Shown here: one piece after another, positions 33,302 through 41,850 of the stretch
How the letters are laid out: each line of letters starts with the position of its first letter
Position numbering within the stretch: the first letter of the stretch is position 1
Assembly: GCF_019173455.1 (NCBI RefSeq)
Contig: NZ_JADPQH010000001.1
Span: forward strand, 2,014,391 to 2,078,390
Length of the DNA: 64,000 nucleotides
DNA from: Nesterenkonia sp. Act20
Lineage (GTDB): Bacteria > Actinomycetota > Actinomycetes > Actinomycetales > Micrococcaceae
Direction: 5' to 3'
The notes under the pieces: generated by a model
What the model saw: the letters and a program-made list of their open reading frames with translations, nothing else
Databases searched by the model: none
Told to the model about the DNA's origin: nothing
Program-made: the position numbers and the translations under genes

Positions 33302-34084
33302 ATGCCTGATCAGACAGCGTTGGGGAAGAAGCGCCGCGTGCGACGGATCAACCGTGTGCTCGGGGAGGTCTACCCCTATGCGGTGGCGGAGCTGGACTTC
33401 GAGACTCCCTTCGAGCTGCTCGTCGCCACGGTGCTCTCGGCGCAGACCACCGATGTCCGGGTCAACTCGATCACTCCCGAGCTCTTCCACCGTTGGCCCG
33501 ATGCCGAGGCCATGGCGGCCGCGGATGAGGAAGAGCTCGCCGAGGTCATCCGGCCCACCGGCTTCTACCGCGCCAAGACCCGCTCGCTGCTGGGGCTCGC
33601 TGCGGCACTGGTGCGCGATCACGAGGGCCAGGTGCCCAACTCGCTGAACGAGCTGGTCCAGCTGCCGGGGGTCGGCCGGAAGACGGCGTTCGTGGTGCTC
33701 GGTGACGCCTTCGGCCAGCCTGGGCTCACCGTGGACACCCACTTCGGACGACTGGCCCGACGCCTGGGCATGACGCAGGAGCAGGATCCGGTCAAGGTCG
33801 AGCAGGATGTGGCGGCGCTGTTCGAGCGCAGGGACTGGACTCAGCTGTCCCAGCGGCTGATCTTCCACGGTCGGCGCATCTGCCATGCGAAGAAACCAGC
33901 CTGCGGAGCCTGCCCGATCGCGGCACTGTGTCCTTCCTTCGGCATCGGTGAGGTCGAGCCGGAGGCGGCGGCCGGTCTGCTGCGCTACGAGATGGCGCCC
34001 GGACGCGAGGAGCTGCTTGCCAAGATGCGGGCCGGACACACCCGCCGAGAGCTTCGAGCAGAGGGGTATCCGCTCAGTGCGTGA
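33302..34084 (+). CDS. nth: Endonuclease III (DNA glycosylase/AP lyase)
   Basis: Nth removes oxidised pyrimidines and cuts the abasic site in base-excision repair. The 260-residue protein has the helix-hairpin-helix LPGVGRKTA with the catalytic Lys, VDTHFGRLARR with the catalytic Asp, and a [4Fe-4S] cluster motif C-x6-C-x2-C-x5-C (CHAKKPACGACPIAALC) near residue 200. The ATG at 33302 was chosen because the longer frame adds a leader rich in basic residues with no family similarity. The NUDIX gene overlaps its stop by 8 bp, a linkage also seen near nth in mycobacteria. Confidence 0.95.
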   Translation: MPDQTALGKKRRVRRINRVLGEVYPYAVAELDFETPFELLVATVLSAQTTDVRVNSITPELFHRWPDAEAMAAADEEELAEVIRPTGFYRAKTRSLLGLAAALVRDHEGQVPNSLNELVQLPGVGRKTAFVVLGDAFGQPGLTVDTHFGRLARRLGMTQEQDPVKVEQDVAALFERRDWTQLSQRLIFHGRRICHAKKPACGACPIAALCPSFGIGEVEPEAAAGLLRYEMAPGREELLAKMRAGHTRRELRAEGYPLSA

Positions 34085-34811
34085 CGATCCGCTCTCCCTG
34101 GCTGGCTCTGCCATCACTTCCCCTCTCGAATCCCTGGTGCAGCAGGGTGTCCGCTACACCGCCGAGCACCCCGAGGCCTCTGGTCACGGCGGATGGTGGA
34201 ACCAGCAGCCGAGCCTCCGCCCGCCGAAGAAGACCCCCGAAGGCATGGAGCAGGCTCGCCAGGCGGCCGTGCTGATGCTCTTCCATGCCCGCGATCACGA
34301 CGACGCCGCGCACCTCCTGCTCACCGAGAGGTCCCCGGGGCTGAAGAAACACCCTGGTCAGATCGCCTTCCCCGGCGGAGCGCAGGAGGATTTCGACCTC
34401 GACCCCACAGCGGCCGCGCTGCGCGAGGCGAAGGAAGAGGTGGGACTGGATCCGGCGCGGGTCCGCGTGCTCGGCGCGCTCCCCCCGGCGCCGGTGCCGG
34501 TCAGCGGATTCATGGTGACCCCGGTGGTGGGGATCGCGAGGACCACCGGGACGCTCACGCCGCAGAGCGGGGAGGTGGAACGAGTGCTCGAGGTGCCGGT
34601 GGATCAGCTGATCCTGCCGGAGAATCGCCGCACCACGGTGCTGAGCCGCCCAGGCGCCGTCCTCCGCGCCCCGGCGTTCCTGGTCGAGGGCACCCTGATC
34701 TGGGGCTTCACCGCGATCCTGGTGGATCGGATGCTCAACCGGCTCGGCTGGGAAGAGCCTTGGGACACCAGCCTGAACGTGGACCCGCGGGACCATCTTC
34801 CAGGGCTCTGA
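34077..34811 (+). CDS. NUDIX hydrolase, CoA-pyrophosphatase type
   Basis: A 244-residue NUDIX enzyme starting at GTG 34077, overlapping the nth stop. It has the CoA-pyrophosphatase motif LLLTERSPGLKKHPGQIAFP followed by GGAQEDFDLDPTAAALREAK and EEVGL, which combines the UPF0035 signature with the NUDIX box. The likely role is cleavage of CoA or oxidised CoA into 4'-phosphopantetheine and adenosine 3',5'-bisphosphate. The last codons and the stop lie in the first unit of a 14-bp tandem repeat. An alternative substrate such as another nucleoside diphosphate derivative cannot be excluded. Confidence 0.9.
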   Translation: MRDDPLSLAGSAITSPLESLVQQGVRYTAEHPEASGHGGWWNQQPSLRPPKKTPEGMEQARQAAVLMLFHARDHDDAAHLLLTERSPGLKKHPGQIAFPGGAQEDFDLDPTAAALREAKEEVGLDPARVRVLGALPPAPVPVSGFMVTPVVGIARTTGTLTPQSGEVERVLEVPVDQLILPENRRTTVLSRPGAVLRAPAFLVEGTLIWGFTAILVDRMLNRLGWEEPWDTSLNVDPRDHLPGL

Positions 34812-34852
34812 TTCCAGGGCTCTGATTCCAGGGCTCTGATTCCAGGGCTCTA
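34800..34852. repeat. 14-bp tandem repeat (3.8 copies) over the NUDIX stop codon
   Basis: The unit CCAGGGCTCTGATT occurs three times exactly (34800-34813, 34814-34827, 34828-34841) followed by a partial fourth (34842-34852). The first copy includes the NUDIX stop codon (TGA, 34809-34811). Related GGGCTCT pieces continue to about 34870. Copy-number change would not alter the protein, because the stop is in unit one. Confidence 0.95.
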
Positions 34853-34890
34853 AGGCAAGGGCTCTGAGGCCCCGGGTCTGGGCCCTCGCG

Positions 34891-35625
34891 CTACATCGAG
34901 TGCACGGCCACGCCCAGGGCGTGGTCGACCCCCTGAATCGACTCGGCCTGACGTGCGGCCATCGATTCCAGCATCTCCCGCGTGCCTGCGGCGCCGCCCA
35001 GTTCGGCGAAGTACTGCTCATGTGCCTCGAGTGAGGCCATCCCTCGCCGCAGCGGCTCTCCGCTGATATCGACCAGGTGCGTGGCAGCCGCGCCGAAGAC
35101 AAGCAGCTCGCGTGCTCCCCACGGCTCCAGCCGCTCCTGCTCCAGCAGCTCGCGGAGGACCCACGGGTTATCGGCATCGCGGACCGCATCGAGGGTCGCC
35201 AGCCCGGCAGCGCGATGATCTGCGTGATTCAGCCCCCACCCCACCTGAAGATCCCAGGTCTGTGTCATCACCACGTCGGGCCGGACCTGCCGGATGCGTC
35301 GAGCGATCTGCCGACGCGCGTCCAGCGAGGGCTCGAGCACCCCGTCCGGCAGATCAAGGATCACCAGATCCTCGACACCGACCAGCTCGCAGGCTCGCCG
35401 CTGCTCCGCCGCCCGGATCTCCGCGGCATCCTCGGGATCCTGGCTGCGCATTCCGGCTTCTCCGGCGGTGAGCAGCAGATAGGACACCTCGACCCCCAGC
35501 GCCGTCCAGCGCGCGACGGCGGCAGATCCGCCGTACTCCATGTCGTCAGGATGGGCGACCACGCACAGCACTCGGCGCAGCTGTGAATCCTCGTAGAACG
35601 GAAGGTCCGGTGATTCAGTGCTCAT
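34891..35625 (-). CDS. PIG-L/LmbE-family zinc deacetylase
   Basis: A 244-residue member of the family that deacetylates GlcNAc-containing substrates (MshB and Mca of mycothiol metabolism are relatives). It has the zinc-binding AHPDDMEYGG (with the catalytic Asp) near residue 24 and the second ligand in NHADHRAAG around residue 140. The N-terminal 15 residues are polar. It lies between the nth-NUDIX pair and ssd, divergent from ssd. The true substrate is not predictable; it lacks a recognisable MshB- or Mca-specific feature that I can call. Confidence 0.88.
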   Translation of the reverse strand: MSTESPDLPFYEDSQLRRVLCVVAHPDDMEYGGSAAVARWTALGVEVSYLLLTAGEAGMRSQDPEDAAEIRAAEQRRACELVGVEDLVILDLPDGVLEPSLDARRQIARRIRQVRPDVVMTQTWDLQVGWGLNHADHRAAGLATLDAVRDADNPWVLRELLEQERLEPWGARELLVFGAAATHLVDISGEPLRRGMASLEAHEQYFAELGGAAGTREMLESMAARQAESIQGVDHALGVAVHSM

Positions 35626-35740
35626 CGGATCAGTCTAGGCAGTTTTCCCCAGCTCCTCCCAGGGATCGGGGTGCCTCGGGGTTCTCCACCGAGGGACCGG
35701 CAGACCACCTGAGCCAGCGAGCGGGCGGCAGGCTGATTCT

Positions 35741-36874
35741 ATGGAAACAGAAGCTCGGGTGCTGCTGATCAGCGGAGATGCGCAGCTGCGTGATGATGTG
35801 GCCCTGATCGCGGCAACGGTGGGGGCGGGGCTCGATTCGCGTGAGAGCTGGCACGGCGTCGAGCCGCAGCAGTGGGCGGTGCTGATGTGTGGACCGGATC
35901 ACCCTCCACCCCAGCAGCGGCTGGCACGCCAGTCACTGCTGGTCACTCGCACCGAGGGCGATCCCAGCGCGGAACATGAGCTCTGGAGAACTGCAGCCGA
36001 GCATCCGGGGCTGCGGCCGGTTCCGCTGCCTGCCGGTGAGTCTTGGTTGGCGCGACACCTCAGTGAGGCGGTGCTCGACCGCAGTCCGGGGCGCGTGGTC
36101 GCAGTGGCCGGAGCGCTCGGCGGAGCCGGTGTCAGCACGATCGCCTATCTTCTGGCCGCGGAGCTGGTCGTCCGCGGCGCCTCGGCAGTGCTCGTCGATG
36201 CGGACCCCTCACCCGGGGCCGGCATCGCGTCGCTGGTGGAGGGACTCCGTTCAGGAAAGCATCGGGACGAAGGTCTCGGCGACAGCGAGAGGATCGGATG
36301 GGAGGTGCTCGGAGCGCTGGACGGAGAGATCTCCGCGGCGCAGCTGAGTGCCGCGCTGCCAGTCACGGAGGGTATACACGTGATCAGCGGCGCCCCCGGG
36401 GCCGAGGTGCGACGGCGCATGCTCCCACCCGTGGTGCACGCGGCTCGGCGTGCCTTCGACTGGGTGATCCTCGACGTCTCCCGAGACTACGAGGCGTGCC
36501 TGACTGTGCTGGAGCATCTCGATCACCTCCTCCTGGTGACATCCTGCAGCGCCGCCGGTGCCCGGGCAGCGCGGCAGGTGAGCCGTTGCTACCCGGAGCT
36601 GCCGCTCGCACTGCTGGTCAACGGGCTGAGCCACGCGGGGTGGAGCCCGAACGAGGTCGCCGGCACCACAGGCATCCCGCTGGCAGGCGATGTGCCCGAG
36701 CAGCGTTGGATGCGCCGAGAAGCCGAGCTCGGCAGCGCCTATGAGCTCCTGCGTTCCCGCCGCGGCGCGGCCTATATCGGCACGCTCCTGGAGTCCCTCG
36801 ACAGCGATGCTGGGGGAGCCGGGGGAGTCGTGGGAGTTGAAGGAGCTGCTGGAACGCAGGTGCTGCATGAGTGA
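35741..36874 (+). CDS. Ssd/CpaE-like septum-site/Tad-locus ATPase homologue
   Basis: A 377-residue MinD/ParA-superfamily protein of the Rv3660c (Ssd) type that heads actinobacterial tad loci, where TadZ/CpaE homologues position the secretion apparatus. The N-terminal 110 residues are a receiver-like domain without a clear phospho-acceptor. The P-loop (GALGGAGVST, 124-133) has Val131 where a lysine is normal, followed by LVDADPSPGAGI as switch motif and VILDVSRDYE. The Ssd family is known to deviate here, so ATP hydrolysis is doubtful. The C-terminal tail is Gly/Ala rich. Its stop overlaps tadA by 8 bp. Confidence 0.85.
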   Translation: METEARVLLISGDAQLRDDVALIAATVGAGLDSRESWHGVEPQQWAVLMCGPDHPPPQQRLARQSLLVTRTEGDPSAEHELWRTAAEHPGLRPVPLPAGESWLARHLSEAVLDRSPGRVVAVAGALGGAGVSTIAYLLAAELVVRGASAVLVDADPSPGAGIASLVEGLRSGKHRDEGLGDSERIGWEVLGALDGEISAAQLSAALPVTEGIHVISGAPGAEVRRRMLPPVVHAARRAFDWVILDVSRDYEACLTVLEHLDHLLLVTSCSAAGARAARQVSRCYPELPLALLVNGLSHAGWSPNEVAGTTGIPLAGDVPEQRWMRREAELGSAYELLRSRRGAAYIGTLLESLDSDAGGAGGVVGVEGAAGTQVLHE

Positions 36875-38018
36875 TGCGAAGCTCGACGAGCTGCGCGAGA
36901 AGCTGACCTCCTCCGCCGAACCGGTGACGGCGGCACGGATCGCGGAGGCGGTCAGGGCCTCGGGATGGGCGCTCGGCTCCGCGACCACCGGGGAGCTCAT
37001 CCGGATGCTGCGTGACGAACTGGTGGGACTCGGTCCGCTGCAGACGTTGGTGGACGAACCAGACATCACCGACGTGCTGGTCGATGGGCGCGGGCAGGTG
37101 TGGACCGATGGGGCCAGCGGATTGCAGCGGACCACGGTCCAGTTCGCCTCCGAGGAGCAGGTACGCGGACTCGCGAGACGGCTCATCGCACTCGCGGGAG
37201 GGCGGCTTGATGAGGGTCAGCCCTGCGCCGACGGGCGTATCGGCAACTGCCGCATCCACGCCGTGATCCCGCCCGTAGCGGTGGAGGGCACCATGATCTC
37301 GGTACGAGTCGCCCGGGGCATGGCGGGAACCCTGGAGCAGCTCGCGCAGCAATGGTCCGGCTCAGACATCTGGCTGCCGATCATCCGAGGCATGGTGGAG
37401 GCGCGGCTCAACGTGCTCATCTCAGGTGCCACAGGCTCGGGAAAGACGAGCCTGCTCGCCTCGATGCTGGCCGAGTGTCCCCACCACGAGCGCATCATCA
37501 TCGTGGAGGACACCACTGAGCTGCAGCCAGACCACCCACACGTGCTCCACCTGCAGCAGCGGCGGGGAAATGTCGAAGGCGCCGGGAAGCTCGGCATGGG
37601 TCAGCTCGTCCGGGAGACCCTGCGCATGCGACCTGACCGACTCATCGTCGGAGAGTGCCGGGGCAGCGAGCTTCGCGACTTCCTCACCGCGATGAACACC
37701 GGTCACCGCGGGGCCGTCGGCACCGTTCACGCCAACTCGCCGGACTCGGTCCCCGCGCGACTGGTCGCCATGGGAGCGCTGGCGGACCTCTCACCCCTGG
37801 CCGTGGCGCTCCAAGCCAGTGCCGCCCTGGATGCCGTCATCCATGTGGAACGACGTCAGGGACGCCGATTGCCGACCGCGATCTCGCTGGTCACGTTCGA
37901 CGACCACGCACTGTCTATGACGCCGGCGCTCCTCACTCAGCCGGCAGCGGGGGGCCAGTGGCGCACCGAGACGGGGCCGGGCTGGACCGAGCTCACCGAT
38001 CTGATCGGCCTGCCGTGA
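36867..38018 (+). CDS. tadA: TadA/CpaF-type secretion ATPase
   Basis: A 383-residue hexameric ATPase that powers Flp/Tad pilus assembly. It has an N-terminal helical domain, Walker A ISGATGSGKTSLL (Gly187-Thr194 with Lys193), an Asp box IIVEDTTELQ, Walker B-type RPDRLIVGECRGSELRDFL and a His box GHRGAVGTVHANSP. The start codon at 36867 overlaps the ssd stop (ATGAGTGA). It is shorter than Caulobacter CpaF but matches actinobacterial TadA. It is first of the contiguous tadA-tadB-tadC genes, which overlap by 4 and 8 bp. Confidence 0.92.
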   Translation: MSDAKLDELREKLTSSAEPVTAARIAEAVRASGWALGSATTGELIRMLRDELVGLGPLQTLVDEPDITDVLVDGRGQVWTDGASGLQRTTVQFASEEQVRGLARRLIALAGGRLDEGQPCADGRIGNCRIHAVIPPVAVEGTMISVRVARGMAGTLEQLAQQWSGSDIWLPIIRGMVEARLNVLISGATGSGKTSLLASMLAECPHHERIIIVEDTTELQPDHPHVLHLQQRRGNVEGAGKLGMGQLVRETLRMRPDRLIVGECRGSELRDFLTAMNTGHRGAVGTVHANSPDSVPARLVAMGALADLSPLAVALQASAALDAVIHVERRQGRRLPTAISLVTFDDHALSMTPALLTQPAAGGQWRTETGPGWTELTDLIGLP

Positions 38019-38764
38019 CCATCTCCGCCGCGACCGGACTGGCGCTCGCCGTCGCGGTCCTGCTTGGCATTCGGCCCGACCGGCGGACAGTCACGGTCCG
38101 ATGGCCCGGAAGGTTCCGTGAGGCGGTGGCCCGCCGGGTGTCCCGCAGAGCGGGTCGTCAGCACACCGCCGAGCGTCTCCGCAGCGAGGCGGGACAGCTG
38201 CTGCGACAGTACGCCGCACTGTTACAGTCCGGACGGTCACAGCCGCAGGCCTGGGCGGACCTGAGCGCTCATTGGCGCTCGCGGACGCCGGGGCATCCAC
38301 TGGCCGAAGTCTGCGCGCAGGCGTCTGCGGCGGAACAGGCAGGTCTGGGAGCAGTCGTCGGGCTGCGCCGCGCTCTGCAGACCTCCAGCTCTCCGGAGGA
38401 CCTTCGGGAGACTGAGGTCCTGCGCGAGGTGCTTGTCGCTCTCATCAGCCTGCACGCGCTCTCGCAGACGACGGGCGCGCCGCTCTCCGAGCTGTGTCGC
38501 CGAGCGGCAGGCGCATTGGATGAGGCGACTGCGCTGCACGCGGCGATTCGCACGGCGGCCGCCGGTCCGCGGCTGACCCAGCTGTTGCTCACACTTCTGC
38601 CGGCAGGCGGACTGGGCATGGGGATGCTGATGGGCGCATCTCCGCTGACGGTGCTGCTGGGAACACCGTGGGGAGCCGGCGCGTTGCTGATGGGGACGGC
38701 GATGCTGGTGCTGGGCAGGTGCTGGAGTTCACGGCTGATTCGTTCAGTGAGTCAGCATGTCTGA
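38015..38764 (+). CDS. tadB: TadB-like inner-membrane platform protein (T2SSF)
   Basis: This 249-residue protein corresponds to the TadB half of the Tad pilus platform. It begins with one hydrophobic helix, followed by a cytoplasmic helical domain with basic residues, and ends with two hydrophobic segments (about 187-205 and 213-235), the layout of the short actinobacterial T2SSF proteins. The GTG start (38015) overlaps the tadA stop as GTGA, so it is strongly coupled. Sequence alone is weakly conserved; the position between tadA and tadC makes the assignment sound. Confidence 0.78.
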   Translation: MTISAATGLALAVAVLLGIRPDRRTVTVRWPGRFREAVARRVSRRAGRQHTAERLRSEAGQLLRQYAALLQSGRSQPQAWADLSAHWRSRTPGHPLAEVCAQASAAEQAGLGAVVGLRRALQTSSSPEDLRETEVLREVLVALISLHALSQTTGAPLSELCRRAAGALDEATALHAAIRTAAAGPRLTQLLLTLLPAGGLGMGMLMGASPLTVLLGTPWGAGALLMGTAMLVLGRCWSSRLIRSVSQHV

Positions 38765-39350
38765 GCCCGCGCTATTAGCCCCCGTGGTGTGTGCGCTGCT
38801 GCTGACCCTCGGTGCGCTCTTCGCTGTTCCGACCCGGATATCAGCTGGCAGTTCCCCGGGCCCAGAACATGCGGTCTTGCGCCGCGTGCGTGCCGTCCTC
38901 TCCCGACGGCGAGTCGAAGTCGCCCCTGCGCCGGATGCGGCGACCTTGTTGGATCTCACCGCGGCTGTGCTGCGCGCCGGAGTGGGTATCGAGGGTGCGC
39001 TGCAGCGGGTTGCCCACGATGTGCCGGGAGCGGAGCCGCTGGATCGCGTCTATCGGGCACTGACGCTGGGTCAGGAATGGGAGGACGCGTGGCAGTGCGT
39101 GGACCAGGACTCCGCGCTGAGGCGCTTCGGTGAGAATCTGGCTTTTGCCTACACCACCGGTGCCCCCACGGCGGAGCTTCTTGAACTCACAGCGGTCCAG
39201 GAGCGGGCGCGACGCCGGCAGCGCATCGACGAGCAGGCGGCCAGGCTCGGAGTCCAGATGGTGCTGCCGCTGGGGCTCTGCTTTCTGCCTGCCTTCATCC
39301 TGCTCGGAGTCATCCCGGTGGTCCTAGGCCTGATGCAGGAACTGGCGTAG
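38757..39350 (+). CDS. tadC: TadC-like inner-membrane platform protein (T2SSF)
   Basis: A 197-residue T2SSF-type protein with an N-terminal hydrophobic helix (about 8-25), a helical cytoplasmic part including LLDLTAAVLRAGVGIEGALQ and RRQRIDEQAARLGVQMVLPL, and a C-terminal hydrophobic helix. It partners TadB in the pilus platform. The start overlaps the tadB stop by 8 bp. In mycobacteria the pilin (DUF4244) and TadE genes come next; here they are 9 kb away on the other strand and an unrelated block begins 10 bp after this stop. Confidence 0.8.
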   Translation: MSEPALLAPVVCALLLTLGALFAVPTRISAGSSPGPEHAVLRRVRAVLSRRRVEVAPAPDAATLLDLTAAVLRAGVGIEGALQRVAHDVPGAEPLDRVYRALTLGQEWEDAWQCVDQDSALRRFGENLAFAYTTGAPTAELLELTAVQERARRRQRIDEQAARLGVQMVLPLGLCFLPAFILLGVIPVVLGLMQELA

Positions 39351-39360
39351 CCTGAGCCTC

Positions 39361-39666
39361 ATGTTGGTCGCCTTCTCCGTCGCCCCTGCCACCGCAGACA
39401 CCCCCGAGGGGTCCGTCAGTGCCGCCGTCGCCGAGGCGGTGCGCATCGTGCGGGCCTCGGGGCTTCCGCACGAGACCACATCCATGTTCACCACCATCGA
39501 GGGTGAGTGGGATGAGGTCTTCGAGGTCATCCGACGCGCGACCGAGGCCGTGACCGCGGTCAGTTCACGCGTGAGTCTGGTGATCAAGGCAGATATCCGG
39601 CCAGGATTCACCAATCAGCTCACCGAGAAGGTCACCAGGCTTGAGGAACAGCTCAACCGCGAGTAA
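39361..39666 (+). CDS. Thiamine-binding MTH1187/YkoF-family protein
   Basis: A 101-residue protein of the small MTH1187-like family (PF01910), whose ferredoxin-fold tetramers bind thiamine pyrimidines. It opens MLVAFSVAPATADTPEGSVS and has the core AVRIVRASGLPHETTSMFTT. The exact ligand is unproven. The gene follows tadC by 10 bp but is not a Tad component. Its last 14 bp overlap the end of the convergent DUF4031/HD gene. Confidence 0.85.
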   Translation: MLVAFSVAPATADTPEGSVSAAVAEAVRIVRASGLPHETTSMFTTIEGEWDEVFEVIRRATEAVTAVSSRVSLVIKADIRPGFTNQLTEKVTRLEEQLNRE

Positions 39667-40615
39667 GCAGCTCGAGCTCCGCATGCAGATTGGCTCGCGC
39701 TTGAGACTCCCACCGGGCTCGACCCATAGCGGTGTGGAACAGCGTCGGACGCTCCAGCAGCCGTTGCAGCACCTGCGCGCGGCCGTGGCGGAAGTCCGTC
39801 TCTGCCACGTGCCGGTAGTCCTGGCGCACCGCCGCCGTGTATTGGGCGTACCGGGCCGGGTCTTGCGCCAGGATCTGTAGGTCTGCGTCCACCAGCACCG
39901 CCCCGTTGCGGTCATCAGGAAGAGGGTCATGGGTCTCGGTGACCCGGACCAGTCGTGCCGCCTCGCTCACCGCCGCGGCACCCAGCAGGGGTCCCAACCG
40001 CGTCTCGGCGAGCAGAGCGGATTCCTCTTCATCTGCCCCCGCGGCACCGGAGTAGACGGCGTCGTGGAACCATGCGGCGAGAGACACGACAGGGCGCTGG
40101 GCGTGCGGCAGCTCCCCGGCACGGTCGAGCGTGCCCACCCCGCGCAGCACGGCCGCAAGATGCGTCATCGCGTGGTAGCTGCGGTGCGGTTCGGACCACC
40201 GGTCCAGCAGCTCCTCCCCCAGCAGTCCCCAAAGCCGATTGAAATCCGCGGCCGGAGAGCGGGCGGCGTCGTCGTCGGTTAGTGCCTCAGCGGCCTGAAG
40301 GGTGTGACCCAGGCGGGACCAGGCGCGGGAGAGATTGGGCCGCAGCTTCTCCGGGCGGTGTGCGGCCGGGATGCGCAATCCGCAGCGCAGCAGGACCCGG
40401 GTCAGCTCACGGCCTGAGACGGGGACGGCGCCGCGGGAGACCAGATCTTCGTATCGGTGTGCCGGGACGTCGTAGTGGTCCTGGTCGAAGGCGCGAATGC
40501 TGATCCCTGCCGTCGCGGCGAGGTCATGCAGCTCCTGCAGGGAAGTGTCCGAGATCAGGTGTGAGAAGACCGTCCCGTGGGCGGGCCAACTGGGCGGGTC
40601 GATATAGATGGTCAT
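39653..40615 (-). CDS. DUF4031 + HD-domain phosphohydrolase
   Basis: A 320-residue two-part protein. Residues 1-80 are a DUF4031 domain: MTIYIDPPSWPAHGTVFSHL, then SLQELHDLAATAGISIRAFD and a C-terminal SRGAVPVSGREL. Residues about 95-320 are an HD-superfamily domain, predicted metal-dependent phosphohydrolase, with the ligands H148, H152, H184, D185 (WFHDAVY) and a later DADLQIL. The DUF4031 part alone occurs widely as a short protein; here it is joined to the HD domain. Substrate unknown. It has 227 bp upstream shared with the TRAP system promoter region. Confidence 0.8.
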   Translation of the reverse strand: MTIYIDPPSWPAHGTVFSHLISDTSLQELHDLAATAGISIRAFDQDHYDVPAHRYEDLVSRGAVPVSGRELTRVLLRCGLRIPAAHRPEKLRPNLSRAWSRLGHTLQAAEALTDDDAARSPAADFNRLWGLLGEELLDRWSEPHRSYHAMTHLAAVLRGVGTLDRAGELPHAQRPVVSLAAWFHDAVYSGAAGADEEESALLAETRLGPLLGAAAVSEAARLVRVTETHDPLPDDRNGAVLVDADLQILAQDPARYAQYTAAVRQDYRHVAETDFRHGRAQVLQRLLERPTLFHTAMGRARWESQARANLHAELELLTRG

Positions 40616-40702
40616 CTACGTTTTTCATCCTCTGCATTTCGTCCCATTCCATTGGGCGGAAAACCTGAAACACCCCGCTCATCTGCATCAGTCAGTCTAG
40701 GA

Positions 40703-40719
40703 GAGGGCCTCGAACCCCC
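40703..40719 (-). other. Isolated tRNA T-arm-like sequence
   Basis: On the minus strand the sequence GGGGG-TTCGAGG-CCCTC forms a five-pair stem with a 7-base TTCGAGG loop, the shape of a tRNA T-arm. I could not find the matching acceptor, D and anticodon arms upstream, so this is not an intact tRNA. It may be a tRNA 3'-end remnant of the kind left at integration sites, or chance. Confidence 0.3.
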
Positions 40720-40751
40720 TAAAGTGGCACACACCACGGTAAAGTGTCGGA

Positions 40752-40771
40752 ATACACATCGCACCGTGTAT
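40752..40771. promoter_or_regulatory. Inverted repeat in the TRAP promoter region
   Basis: ATACAC (40752-40757) and GTGTAT (40766-40771) form a 6-bp inverted repeat spaced by 8 bases, about 72 bp upstream of the TAXI-protein start. It is a plausible operator for the TRAP operon. No regulator can be named. Confidence 0.35.
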
Positions 40772-40842
40772 CGAAGCCGACTTTTGCCCATCGCATGAAT
40801 CACTCCACGCACCACGACACCTTTTGAATGAGGAGAAGACCC

Positions 40843-41850
40843 ATGAGAATGCGTCGCACCGCCATTGCGGTCACAGCTGCCGCCGCCCTGACTCTGTCCG
40901 CCTGCGGCGGAGGAGACGAAGAGACAGCCGAGGGTGAGGCTGCCACCGGAGATGAAGACAGCTACACGAACGAACTGACCTTCGGCACCGGCAGCACCGC
41001 CGGCACCTACTTCCCGCTGGGCGATGAGCTGGCCGCCATCTATGAGGACAACATTGAGGACGTCAGCGTCACCGCCATCGAGACCGGCGGCTCCGCAGAC
41101 AACCTGGGTGGCATCTATCAGGAAGAGATGCAGCTGGGCCTGACTCAGAATGACACCGCCGCAAGCGGCGTCGCCGGTGAGATCCCGGACCTTGAAGATG
41201 TGCAGCTGGACAACTTCGGCTGGATCTCGAACCTCTACCCGGAGGCCGCGCACATCATCGTCCGCGAAGACTCCGGCATCGAGTCCATCGAAGACCTCGA
41301 GGGTCAGACCATCGCCGTCGGTGACGCCGGCTCGGGCACCCGCGCGATCTCCGACGCGATCCTCGCTGCCCACGGCATCGAAGAGGGCGACTACACCGCT
41401 GAGGTCGCCGACTTCGGATCCTCCACGGATATGCTCGCCGACAGCCAGATCGACGCCTCCATCTTCGTGGTGGGCACCCCGGTGGCCGGTCTGACCCAGC
41501 TGGCAGCCTCCACCGACGTCCGGCTCCTGGGCATCGAAGATGACATGACCGACGCGATCTCCGAAGAGTCCGGCGCCGAGTCCTATGACATCTCCGCCGA
41601 TGCCTATGATTTCCTCGATGAGGACGTCACCACGGTCTCGGTGTTCGCGGCCCTGGTCGCTTCCACCACCCAGGTCAGCGAGGACCTCGCCTACGAGATC
41701 ACCGCGGCGACCTTCGAGAACGCCGGCGACATCACGCTCGAGGTCGGCGAGAACATCACTGAGGAGAACGCGCTCACCGGCATCGGCGATGTGCCGCTGC
41801 ACCCCGGTGCGGAGCGTTACTTTGAAGAGCAGGGCATTGACCTGCCGTGA
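40843..41850 (+). CDS. TAXI-type TRAP transporter solute-binding lipoprotein
   Basis: A 335-residue extracytoplasmic solute-binding protein of the TAXI family. The N-terminal signal ends in the lipobox LSAC (Cys21), so the mature protein is lipid-anchored, followed by a Gly- and Glu-rich linker. The mature part begins ELTFGTGSTAGTYFPLGDEL, the typical TAXI opening, and contains IAVGDAGSGTRAISDAILA. It is strongly acidic, which would suit a saline habitat. AGGAGA 6 bases before ATG 40843 fixes the start; the upstream ATG at 40828 would place that site inside the frame. TAXI proteins bind amino acids such as glutamate or dicarboxylates; the ligand here is unknown. Confidence 0.93.
   Translation: MRMRRTAIAVTAAAALTLSACGGGDEETAEGEAATGDEDSYTNELTFGTGSTAGTYFPLGDELAAIYEDNIEDVSVTAIETGGSADNLGGIYQEEMQLGLTQNDTAASGVAGEIPDLEDVQLDNFGWISNLYPEAAHIIVREDSGIESIEDLEGQTIAVGDAGSGTRAISDAILAAHGIEEGDYTAEVADFGSSTDMLADSQIDASIFVVGTPVAGLTQLAASTDVRLLGIEDDMTDAISEESGAESYDISADAYDFLDEDVTTVSVFAALVASTTQVSEDLAYEITAATFENAGDITLEVGENITEENALTGIGDVPLHPGAERYFEEQGIDLP

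Noticed and set aside
39350-39361. Thiamine riboswitch upstream of the thiamine-binding gene
   Set aside because: Only 10 bp separate it from tadC, so there is no room for one.
40577-40798. 73-codon plus-strand frame containing GEGLEPP
   Set aside because: This peptide is what the complement of a tRNA T-arm encodes, so the frame is not a protein gene; the T-arm itself is noted separately.
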